A stretch of 64,000 bases of DNA, from positions 434,983 through 498,982 of the forward strand of contig NC_036458.1 in NCBI RefSeq assembly GCF_002775205.1, in the 5' to 3' direction. A model generated the notes under the pieces. That model saw only the letters and a program-made list of their open reading frames with translations, was not told the origin of the DNA and did not search any database. Positions 44,064 through 54,174 of the stretch are shown here, one piece after another. The first letter of the stretch is position 1. Every line of letters starts with the position of its first letter. Origin of the DNA: Xiphophorus maculatus. Lineage: Eukaryota > Chordata > Actinopteri > Cyprinodontiformes > Poeciliidae. A program made the position numbers and the translations under genes.

Positions 44064-47000
44064 TAAAGAAAATAGAAATAAAGGATGTGAAAACCTCAAT
44101 GTAAATAATCATGTTGCTCAGTTTGTGTCTCTTAAAGATGAAACTCATCGTCTGAATGCATCTATTTATTCTCACTAGAGAGAAACCAGGGCTGATCAAA
44201 CAGTTTGATTATTGATCAGGTGATCAGGTGTGGAGACAATCCCAGGTATATCAGTAGCTGCATCAAGGTGAGCCGCTACCTGAGGAGCTTTGGCTCTGAT
44301 GGAGAACATGGAGCCATTGATCAGAGATCAGATTGATCTGCTGGTTTCTGATCGTTTAGATTCATCCAGACTGATCATCCTGGAGCTCTGAGCAGAACTT
44401 AAAGCAGGTACCGGTACCGGTACCGGTCCAGCTGCAGCCGTCCTCCAGTGGAGCCGCCCGCTTTGTGAATGCGCCTTATGGACAGAAATCATCTGGACTC
44501 TGTAAATGTAACTTCTGCTCATGATTCCTGGATTCAGAAGAAACGTTTAAATCCCGGCTGAACGCTCTGCTGCTCTGAGATCTTTAGGATTCATTTGGAG
44601 GTTTTTAAATTTATTAATTTTAGTTTTATGAGCTGACCTTATGTGTCCTGAAAGCACCTTTTAAATAAAATATATAATAATAATGATCATAAATACCTAG
44701 TCTGCTACGAACAAGGTCGTTGCCATGGTTACTGCTTCACGTGGCGGCAGATTTCCTGGTATTTATACTAATTAATATTAAGATGTTTTTATGGAGGCGA
44801 CAGGCGGAGCAGCAGCTGCTCTGTTTCCCCTAAACCAGGATCTATAAAGGAACGGTGCGCACGCATTATATATATATATATATATATATATGTGTGCCAC
44901 ACTATGGAGTGAAAATAGTGTCAAAAAGATTTGTGTGTGCGTAAAAAGATTTGTGCGTGCGTAAAAAGATTTGTGCGTGCGTAACAGGATTTGTAAACCT
45001 TAAAAATAAAATACATGTTGAAAAAGTACACACAAATCACCTGGTACGCACACACAAAACTGCAGTTACACACAAATCCGGTTACGAGTGCACAACTATT
45101 TTTGAGACTCATTTCACGCCTCGGTGGAAGCTCCAAGGTTTGTGTGTAGATGGTGCGTTTACATGCTAGTAAAAGCTGGGACATCTGAGTTTTCTTCGGA
45201 ACTGTTTCTTTTTTCCATAGTTCAATACGTATTTCGTATTACGTATTTTAGTTCGACCCAAAGTTATAATATTTATGATACTATTAATGATACTAATCGA
45301 GGACTAATAGTAGCTTAGCTAACGTAGACATGAGATATTGCTAACATAGAAGGGCGAGAACTTTGGGTCGAACTACTTGAAACGTAAAACGTAATCTGAA
45401 ATAATCTAAAAAATACGCATTACAACGGTCAGTAAAACGTGCAAATTTTAACTTCCACTTACTTCGGACGGTAGACCACGAACACCATCACTCGGCTGAC
45501 CCGCCATTCTCTTGTTTCTTCTCTCAGTTTGAATGAAGGCTTTTCCCAGTCAGAGCGGAATAAACTTCCACCACCTAGTGGTTGAATTTTTTACCCAAGT
45601 AATTACAGTTGTATAGGTCCCAAATGCGGATTCATATATAAACAATCTTATAGTATTAAAAAGTAGACATGGGTGTAATGACGTATGTATTTTTCTCTCA
45701 CAAAAATATGTCTAAGCCACGAGACAAGTAAAGAGAGAAATACGTATTGAACTATGGAAAAAAGAAACAGTTCCGAAGGAAACTCAGATGTCCCAGCTTT
45801 TACTAGCATGTAAACGCACCATCTACACACAAATCTTGGAGCTTCCACCGAGGCGTGAAATGAGTCTCAAAAATAGTTGTGCACTCGTAACCGGATTTGT
45901 GTGTAACTGCAGTTTTGTGTGTGCGTACCAGGTGATTTGTGTGTACTTTTTCAACATGTATTTTATTTTTAAGGTTTACAAACCCTGTTACGCACGCACA
46001 AATCATTTTACGCACACACAAATCTTTTTGACACTATTTTCACTCCATACACACTTTTCAAAATTTTTCCGTAGGCCAAGTTTTAGTGTGAAAACTGCAC
46101 GCTGTTTTATACATGAGGCCCCTGAACATCAAGCCAGGCAGAGGAGCAGAAACACTGCCACCTGCAGGTGGGAATCAGCATCACTTAAACCCGACGTTCA
46201 ATTTGTTATAAACTCAACGAAACATTAGCGTGAAAATGATGGGATCTGATGACCTGACGTTAATTTCCCTGAAAACCGGAGCAACTGCAGATATCTGCTC
46301 TCTGATTGGATAATTCCATCTTGCAGCAGTTCCTGTCAGCTTCCAAAGATTCTGGTCCGGTTGGAACCCGGACCAGAACCAAAAACCAACTCACTCTTTT
46401 CCTTCTTCATCAATGTCGTCCACTTCATACCTGCAGAGAGAGCAGAGCAGGAGAAGCTGAGCTGCTTGCAGACCAACATGATGTCTAGATAAACCGGCCC
46501 GGACTGAGCCGGACCGGACCGGATGGAAGCTCACTTGTTGGTGGAGTGGTTGTAGCTGACCACCTCGGCCAGGATCCACTGCTCGTCTCCATCCACGGCC
46601 TTCACCCGCGCCGCCACCTTGTCGCCCTGCTTGGCCACGTAGTCACTGCTGGCCGGGATCGCGCCGCACAGAGGAGGAGGGCTGTGGAGGCAGGAGGTCA
46701 GAGGTCAAATCAGCCACAGTTAGTTGAAACAATCAACTTTATCTGAGAAACATTTGACTCCGACGTAAAACAAGATGGTAGAAACACTGGAGGCTGCAGT
46801 TAGCTTGTGTTTTCATCACAAGCTAACCCAGTGCTTCTCAATTCCACTGGAGTTAGCTCAGTGCTAACTTCAAACATTTTCTCTGACAAATCAGAACTGA
46901 TTGTTACAAAGACTGAAGGCTGCAGCACTGTCACTAAAACATTGATGAGATTTCACTTTGTTGCAATTTGGTGCTAGCTCTGGCTAATATTGCTATCTAT

Positions 47001-48192
47001 AGCTCATGGTGCTAGCTCTAGCTAATGGCATTAGCTCTAGCTCATGGTGTTAGCTCATGCTAATGGCATTAAGCATCAGTCCCAGAAGTCCAGAATAAGG
47101 TCAGGGGAAGCTGCAGCAGGGAAAGTTCTGGATCCAGATATACCAGGCGGTACCTCTCTCCAGGTTTGCCAATCCACAGCGGGAGCGTCATGGCCGACTG
47201 CTGCAGCAACGTCATCAGGACGCCGCGCCTCATGGTCTTCCTGGGGGGGTCGCTGTCGCTGTAAACTCCAGCCATCTTAGCAGCTGAGGAGCAAAAACAC
47301 ACAGCGCTGCTGAGGATGAGATCTGGCACCAGAAGAACCGATCCTCACTGGAAGAGGAAGAGGACCTACCGATCCGCCGCTCCTCCAGCAGAGACTTGAT
47401 CTCAGCGATCTTATCCAGAGCGTGGCGCAGGATGCTGCAGCAGGGAGACAGAGAACAGCTGCATCAGCAGGAGATTCACCAGATTCACCAAACTACAGGA
47501 AATGTTTCACCTGCACTCAGCCTCTGCATCGGCCTTCGCTGTGGTGTACAGGCCCCTCAGCTTGGTGCGGTAGTATGGAGACGCTGCAGGAGACAGAGGA
47601 CGAGTTAGCGACACCTGATGTTCCCATGGAAACCAATCACAGCCAGTCAGGCTCCTCTTTTCAGGCCGCAACGCTTCCCAAGAGAAGTGGAGAGAAGGCT
47701 GGAGGCAGAGTGAAGTCAGGATGAGCAAAATGAGAGCAGAAGATCCGGAGACCCTGAAGGTCCTTGAGGAACAGCTTCAGCTGGCCAGCAGTGACCTCTG
47801 ACCCCTCAGAGGGAAGGGTCAGAGGTCCAAGGAAAAACTTTCTTGGACAGCGTTGCAGCCTGAAACGTGGGAGTGGAAGGACATCAGCTCCGGTTAACGG
47901 TGGACTGCTGGCCTCCATCTTGCTCCCACATGAAGCCTGAGTCAACATGGTGGCGGCAGCCTGACTGACTCTTGTTCTCCGTCTGCATCCTCTCGTGGGT
48001 CTTCTGGATGTTCAGCAGATTGTGTTCGCTGCGTGACCTCTCCTCCTGAAACAGGAAACAGGAGCTTCATTCGCCCGGCTCCTCCAGGCTCCTGCCAGGT
48101 GAGCAGGCAGCTCCGGCCGAACTCACCTGAGTCTGTTTGATGAGCTGGTGGAGCTCAGTGAGCAGCTCAGCGATCTTCGTATCCGCTGACAT
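42721..48192 (-). CDS. sgf29: SAGA-associated factor 29 (tandem Tudor reader)
   Basis: Subunit of the SAGA/ATAC acetyltransferase complexes that binds histone H3K4me2/3. Nine exons on the minus strand: 48127-48192, 47970-48045, 47511-47583, 47370-47434, 47154-47283, 46535-46681, 46395-46430, 43336-43498, 42721-42837. They sum to exactly 290 codons plus stop; human SGF29 has 293. The N-terminal coiled coil reads IAELLTELHQLIKQTQ and RSRSEHNLLNIQKTHERMQ, followed by SPYYRTKLRGLYTTAKADAE. The double Tudor (SGF29) domain has GDKVAARVKAVDGDEQWILA, KYEVDDIDEEGKE and LALYPQTTCFYRALIHTPPH, with the aromatic residues (Y, Y, F) expected for the methyl-lysine cage. The C-terminus is VAQRYVVACKENKKK. The start MSADTKIAEL lacks only the first three residues of human (MALVSAD). 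The intron between 43498 and 46395 holds a foldback transposon. Confidence 0.97.
44031..44060. repeat. (CA)n microsatellite
   Basis: About 14 CA dinucleotides in an sgf29 intron. Confidence 0.95.
44868..44891. repeat. (TA)n microsatellite
   Basis: Twelve or so TA units immediately left of the foldback element. Confidence 0.95.
44903..46049. mobile_element. Foldback DNA element with ~320-bp inverted arms
   Basis: The left arm (44903-45234, 332 bp) and right arm (45738-46049, 312 bp) are nearly identical reverse complements. Both begin at the outside with TATGGAGTGAAAATAGTGTC. The 20-bp length difference is one subterminal unit GATTTGTGCGTGCGTAAAAA: three copies left, two right. Flanks are CACAC on both sides (44898-44902, 46050-46054), a possible 5-bp duplication; a TA duplication inside the tip is also possible. 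The middle holds a further 17-bp inverted repeat TAGTTCGACCCAAAGTT (45249-45265 against 45359-45375). There is no transposase. The mirrored open frames in the arms are simply the two arms read in opposite directions. Confidence 0.9.
46955..47070. repeat. GCTAGCTC/GCTAATGG simple repeat
   Basis: Irregular repetition of TAGCTCTAGCTAATGGCATT and TAGCTCATGGTG in an sgf29 intron. Confidence 0.75.
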
Positions 48193-49592
48193 GTTGCTCC
48201 TGCTGGGTCAGACAGAGAGGAGGCCCGCTGCAGCTCCGTCCTGACCTCCGGATAGAAAAACTTTGGTTGTTTTGTGACAGAAACAAGCAGCAGATGACTT
48301 TTTCTGAACCACTCGTCTCTCAGCTGCTTGCTGCTCAGCAGGCCGGATTTTCTCTCTTCGTTTATTACATGAAAACTTAAACTTTTCCTGTTTTAGTTTT
48401 CGTTTAAATGCATTGACCTCAGCATAGAGAGACGGAAGTTTGTCGTCTTTTTGGGGAAAACGCCGCCTGGATTAGCGGGTCTGCAGCACCTTTGATTAAC
48501 ATTATATTATTTATACTCTAACTGACCTCTCTAGTTATTAACAATGTTTCTGTTCTTTCCAGAATAAAACAATATTTTAAACCATCTTTAAAACCAAGAT
48601 AAGGTCAAACATTGATATAATATTCTAGTCTTTGGCCTAAAGTAAAATTTAGAGGCCGAATACAAATCCGAAATGTTTAAAACTTAACGAGCCGTTATGC
48701 AATTAGCAGCAGCTGCTCGTGTTTAATCATATAATAATCCCAACTGCGCAGATTCTACATAAATATGATAATCTAAAACATTAGTAACATTGATATATTT
48801 TCAGATTATTTATTACGAAGCTTCTAAAACACTCACCAAGCAGGTTTGTTTATGTGTTTACGAGCCAAGAGCTAACCTCGGATTAGCATCTATTTCTTCT
48901 TTTGGGGTGTTGGGTTCAAAACGCAAACAGCGCCACCACTCCTGCGTCAGGTCAGAGTTGGTAAATGTTTTAAATTCATGAAACTTCATGTCAGCGCTGT
49001 TCCCTGTGTGAATACAACGATTACTGATTCAAATTAAATAGGAATGATTAATCTACGCCAGATCATAAAAGCAGTATTGTAATTTTTAATTCTATACACA
49101 TTCAGGTGCATATTGAAGGTTTATCATGCAAAACATCAAATTAGTTTGACAGAGATGAAGCCTCTGGTTATATTAAGTTTCAGGAATATATTTATTTATT
49201 TATTCATGTAATTCCAAAGCTCCCTTTGCCTGACTAGAGATTTCCTCAAGTCACTTTACACAAAATATAACTAATAATTCACACAAACAAAGCAAACCAG
49301 AAACAGAAACTATGATCTGTTTAAAATCCTTTAATGAGAAAACTTTGTCTCATAATAACAAGCATTAAAAGCGTCTCCAAGCTGCCACCCAGTCATCCCA
49401 GTCAGACCGCGGCGCCGGTCCGGACTCTGCAGCACGCCGATCGAAAGGTCAGCCTCAGCAGCTGCAGGGGTCAGCGAGCTGACGGCTCCAACCAGGCGGA
49501 GCGCCAACAAACTCCTGCCATCCAAACATCTCGATCCGTCGCCAAGGAGGCCGTGGTCAGTTACCGGGAAGATCCGTCCGACCAGCCCTGGG

Positions 49593-49631
<39 letters not shown>

Positions 49632-50060
49632 CTTAGTGGTGCACTTCAGATTGGACCAATCAAAGCCTAAAATCTTTTGGATTTTAGAAATATTTTGTCA
49701 CACAAAGATTTTTAAATATTTTAGGTCAATAAGTTGTGCAGTGAGAAACCAGAACATGAAGAGTTTTAGGTCTTAAAGGGTTAATGTGTCTGTGGCAGGA
49801 AGGGAAAGATGGACTGGACTCTCCCAGATCTCATAGATCATTTGTTCAGTTAAAGTCCCGCTAGCTTCAAAGACATAATTAACCAATAAAATGACTAAAG
49901 AAACATCCGTTTCCCAAAATAAAACAGGATTTCCAAATCGGCAGATTTTTGTGTAAGCACTGATAAAAATATTTTCGTTTGAGAGCAAAACGTTGTCAGT
50001 GGAGGTCAAAGGTTAAAGTTAAATTGGCAGATTAGGTTAGGGTTAGCCGCAGAGTTCAAT
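48193..50060. other. sgf29 promoter side and spacer to nupr1
   Basis: The sgf29 promoter must lie just right of 48192; no TATA is seen. The remainder is AT-rich with an unclassified block around 49330-49560 and a (CA)n at 49596-49627. The nupr1 3' UTR occupies the right end, with AATAAA complement TTTATT at about 50069. No further exon found. Confidence 0.45.
49596..49627. repeat. (CA)n microsatellite
   Basis: About 15 CA units. Confidence 0.95.
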
Positions 50061-50305
50061 GTTCAGAGTTTATTTATACCCAACTTTTAAGAACCAAGCT
50101 GCTGCACAAAGACGCATCAAAATGACAGAATCAAACATCACCTCCAGCATAAAAGCGTCAAATTAAAGTTTTGAATCCTTCAGCTTTTTAAACTTCTAAC
50201 CGTCATGAATCATGATATAATATAGAATCACTTTGTGTGTCGCGCTGCGTTGATCTGAAATCCGTCTAAATGTTGCTTCCAGGAACAGCTGCTGGTACCT
50301 CAGGT

Positions 50306-50597
50306 TCACTCCTTGGCCTTCTTCTCGCTGTTCTGCAGTTTTTCCACGATCTTCCTCTCGTGTCCTGCAGGATTCTGGCGGTTCGTGTTGTCGCTGGCCT
50401 CTTTCTTGGTTCTGCCTTTGCGGGCCGAACCCTCTGCGCAGAACAGAACCCGTTAGTTTTTATCCGTGTGAAGCGCAGAGCCGCAGAGCCGCGTCCTCAC
50501 CTGCGTATTTGTCCGTCAGGTTGTAGCGATCATACTCATCGTAATGTTCCTCCTCGAACTTGGACAGCTTCAGGTTCTTCACGTCGACGTGGCTCAT
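50306..50597 (-). CDS. nupr1: Nuclear protein 1, stress-induced chromatin protein (p8)
   Basis: A small, intrinsically disordered, HMG-I/Y-like nuclear protein induced by many stresses. Two exons on the minus strand, 50501-50597 and 50306-50433, give about 74 residues (human 82). Exon 1 reads MSHVDVKNLKLSKFEEEHYD then EYDRYNLTDKYA, the acidic/tyrosine-rich half. Exon 2 reads ARKGRTKKEASDNTNRQNPA, GHERKIVEKLQNSE and a lysine-rich end, which carries the basic nuclear signal and is the conserved core of the family (human ARKGRTKREAAANTNRPSPG type, from memory). The join is phase 1 to phase 2 with good GTGAGG donor and GCGCAG acceptor. Neighbouring sgf29, as in human, supports the call. Confidence 0.93.
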
Positions 50598-50675
50598 GGT
50601 CGCCTCGGGAGCTTCCAGCTGTTCTGGTTCGGTTCTGGTTTTGCTGCGGCTTTGTTTTTCTGCTTCCTCCGGTGA

Positions 50676-50684
50676 GTTTTTATA
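50676..50684 (-). promoter_or_regulatory. nupr1: nupr1 TATA box
   Basis: On the minus strand the sequence reads TTATAAAAAC about 80 bases upstream of the ATG, implying a 5' UTR of about 50 bases. A strong TATA box fits an inducible stress gene. A (CCT)n tract lies immediately upstream at 50701-50727. Confidence 0.65.
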
Positions 50685-50729
50685 AGTTCCTCCCGGTTCC
50701 TCCTCCTCCTCCTCCTCCTCCTCCTCTCA

Positions 50730-53030
50730 GCCCAAACAAACAGCTGTTGCATCAGAAACTGCACGTCCAGCACGTTTGCACACAAACATGTAAAGAAAAA
50801 GCGAATTTATCTCCTAAAGTGAAAAACAAGCCTAAAGTTTCTCCTGACTGACTTTGTCTCATAAATAAACCAACAAATTATCAGCAAGTCGCATCGAAGT
50901 AAAATCCAGAAATAAATCATGAAGAGAAACAGCCGAGGAAACTTCAGTTTGTTCTATTCCAGCAATAAATTCAGTTTAAAATCAAGTTTTTAATTTTTGT
51001 TTTTTACCAAATTTCTACCAAAATGATAATTTAGCTTTTGCTGCACTTAGAAATAGAAACATTTATCTTTATAAATTATTGTTACAGCTCTGAATCTTAA
51101 GGTTGACCCTCCACTTTTGCCTTCTTGTTCATTTATGAATTTATTTTCTCAGGTAAATTTAAGAATTATAGTTTTATTATCCACAGAACCAGACAGTAAC
51201 AGATAAAGAAATAAATCTTTTTTCAATACATTTATTGGATTCAGAAACATTTTAATGTTTTTGACCAGCAGTTTGTGAAGATGGAACTGGTTTCTTTAAA
51301 CTGGTGTCTAACCAGCAGCAGCTGCAGTTTCTCACGGCCCTGACCTCTTGACCTCTTGATCTCCTGAACTCTTGACCTTGACCACCTTCACAGCTGCTGC
51401 TTGAGCTTCACCTGAAGAAGCTGCCGATGGTGAGATTTAGTTTCTGCAGCAGCATCAGAGTTAGTTTCATCAGAGCGGAGCGTCAGGAGGAGTGGGGCGT
51501 CGGTTCGGGGCGTCAAGGAGGAACGGGGCGTCAAGGAGGAACGGGGCGTCGGGGGGAACGGGGCGTCAAGGAGGAACGGGGCGTCGGGGGGAATGGGGCG
51601 TCGGTTCGGGGCGTCGGGGGCAGCAGGAAGGTTTGGATCCAGAGTGAGACGCTTGTTTTCCTGCTGCAGAGGATCAAACATTAACCTGTTTATCTGGCCT
51701 GCAGCAGGTCAGGAGGTTAAAGTCAACAGAACTTCCATCAGCCGGATGTTCAGCTGATCAGGCCACCGCAGCCGGCCAATCAGAGCCCAGAGAAAAATCT
51801 GCTTTAAAAAAACCAACCAATTGCAAAAAGGCTGAACCAGAACCAGAACAACTGGAGCTGCTGAGGAAATAAACCGAAGCAAAGTGCCTCCATGCTGGAG
51901 CCTTCATGAATCGTCCCTCAGCATGATGCTTCCACCACCAGGTTGTTGTCTGTCCGGCTTAGTGGAAGCGTTTTGTGTTTTTGCTGAGGGAAGCTCTTGC
52001 AGTGCTCCGCGGCCGCCAGCAGGGGGCAGCAGCAGTGAGCTCTGTGTGCTTCAGTCAGAGGGCCGGTCGCTGCCACAGGGGCACAGACTGCTGCAGGGGG
52101 GGGGGGAGCAGAAGGACGGTGGCTTCTGAGGTCCAAAACACAACAGGAACTCAGAGATGGACTATTCTTCTCGTTGCCATGGTGATTCCCTCCATTTCCT
52201 GGGACTTCACTCTCAGAGTGACCCGGGAGCATCAGAACCTCCAGAACCAGAGTGGGCGTGTCTCTGAGGATGGAGCGCTGGTTAAACCCATTAGGTTCTG
52301 GAAGTTCTGCCGGGTCAGAACCGTCATCACTCTGAGTCAAAACATTCTGGAGGAAGATCTGGAAAATCTGGGAGACCGGTCAGAACCGTAGCTGGGTCGG
52401 GTAAAGTCCAGAACCTGTGGCCCGGTTCAGAGTGATGGTTCTGATGGATATGGAGGTCCAGACGGGACCTGGTTCATCCCAGTATTTCTTTCCTCCAGAA
52501 CCCGACCCAGGTTCTGGTTCTGGGCAGTAATATTTCTATATATAATTAAACAGACAAACGCTGATAATCTTCATCTTTTATGACAAACCGTTGATCCGGG
52601 CAGAAAACCATTTTTAGCTCCTGTGTTGTCCTCCTCTTCCTCCTCTTCCTCAGCCAGCGGTGATGAAGGAGCTCAAACATGTCAGGGATTTTTACACGTT
52701 GGCTCAGATCTGCCTGCAGGGCCCGGTTCTGCCGCCGCGCTGCTCCACATTGTGTTTAGGTGAGAGTTGGAGTGAAAACTGGGTCAGCAGCAGAACCACC
52801 AACAGAACCAGTAGAACGAGCAGCTTATCTAGAACTCTGGGTTTCTGCTGAGGAAACGTTACCAGAAGGTTCTGCTGAGGTTCTGGTTCTGTTGGACCTG
52901 AAGCTGGACGTTTAGACTGTGAGGAATCAAATAAGTTTTTTCACATCATTTTCTCACAAAGCAGCGAAGAACCATGAAGCTGAAGCTAAACGATGCGGCT
53001 CTGGAAAACCTTCACCAGCTGACAGTGGAG
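50730..53030. other. Intergenic between nupr1 and doc2a, left part
   Basis: AT-rich at first, then CAGAACC-rich from about 51830 to 52900. A tandem repeat lies at 51478-51620. A G run occurs at about 52098. No exon could be supported; a 63-codon frame at 52660-52851 has no homology that I recognise. Confidence 0.45.
51478..51620. repeat. GGGGCGTC minisatellite
   Basis: Alternating units GGGGCGTCAAGGAGGAAC (18 bp) and GGGGCGTCGGGGGGAAC (17 bp), with a GGTTCGGGGCGTC variant at each end. About eight units. G-rich on the plus strand, so quadruplex formation is plausible. Confidence 0.85.
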
Positions 53031-53815
53031 GAGGCCGCTAGCTACAAAGCTAGCTGCGCTAACCCCGAAGCACTGAACACTGATGCTAAAGCGCTACACC
53101 GACACAGCTTTTAGCAGAAGCTAATGCTAAAGTACCATACAACACAGTAATTACCAGAAGAGAATGTTAAACCACTAAGGTACAATTAAATTTAGTAGAA
53201 GCTAACGTGCAATATTAACAGTATGTATCAGAAGCTAATGCTAAATTAAAGCACGTTGATTCCCACCAGATGAGAATATGAGGATCTTCTCAAAACTATT
53301 CATAATGTGAGTTTTTGCATGTTTTTGTTTAAAACTCTGGTTCTTTGTTAATGTAAGTGTTTAATGTTTTCTTAAGGTATTTCAGTAAAGAACAAAGATA
53401 TTCAGATGTAGAAATTTTGTCCAAAATATCTAGTATATCTTACTGCAATTTATTGTCTTGTAATCTACAGACTAATTCCCTTCTCTCAACAGAAAATTTG
53501 GAACAGAACAAAACATGTTTTACGGTCTAAACCCAAGCCTCCAACAGGTGGCGGTAATGTATACTAACGTTTCTTGCCACACGCTAATAAAGATCAAGAA
53601 GAAGAAAAGTGAAACTGTGAATAGAATCCTTAACTTTTTCTCACCAAAATTTCAACACAGATTTAGAACTTTATTAAACTGTAAGTTTACAAAACAGGTT
53701 AGAAAATGAACTCTACAATTTATTTGGAAAAATTAACTTAGAAGAAGCTAAATTAGCCGAACGTTTTTATAGTTAGCAAAATGCTAAAGAGCTAAAGGAT
53801 AAATGAGCTAAACTA
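53030..53815. repeat. GCTAA-rich dispersed repeat, copy C, interrupted
   Basis: Shares TTTTAGCAGAAGCTAATGCT, TTAGAACTTTATTAAACTG, AAAAATTAACTTAGAAGAAG and ATAGTTAGCAAAATGCTAAA with copies A and B. It is interrupted at about 53490-53610 by another repeat fragment containing GGTGGCGGTAATGTATAC and an AAGAAGAAG end. Confidence 0.7.
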
Positions 53816-53826
53816 CTAGGAGAGAA

Positions 53827-54161
53827 GAGCTGCACAGTGGCGCAGTTGGTAGCCCTGTTGCCTTGCAGCAAGAAGGTTCTGGGTTTGATTCCCGGCCCGC
53901 TGTCATGTTCTCCCTGTGCATGGTGGGTTCTCTCCGGTTCTTCAGCTTCCTCCCACAGTAAAAAAAAAAAAACACAGTCAGGTTAATTGGTCTCTCTAAA
54001 TTCCCCCCAGGTGTGTGTGTGTGTGTGTGTGTGTGATTATGTGTCCTGTCTGTTGCTGTGTTGCCCGGCGACATACTGGCGACCTGTCCAGGTGACCCGT
54101 TAGCTTGAGAGGCAGCAGCTCCTCCTGACCCCACAAGGTGTTAGAAAACGGATGGATGGAT
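53827..54161 (+). mobile_element. tRNA-derived SINE with 13-bp target duplication
   Basis: The head CAGTGGCGCAGTTGGTAGCC and B box GGTTTGATTCC mark a tRNA-like promoter. The body has TGTTCTCCCTGTGCATGG, CTTCCTCCCACAG, GGTTAATTGGTCTCTCTAAA, an internal (GT)n and GGCGACCTGTCCAGG, a common fish SINE core, and ends in GGATGGATGGAT. The flanks TACTAGGAGAGAA at 53814-53826 and 54162-54174 are exact duplicates. It inserted right at the end of GCTAA copy C. Confidence 0.9.
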
Positions 54162-54174
54162 TACTAGGAGAGAA

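Noticed and set aside
44921-46228. Mirrored frames encoding the same peptide (MSQLLLACKRTIYTQ...) on both strands
   Set aside because: They are the two arms of the foldback element read in opposite directions, not duplicated genes.
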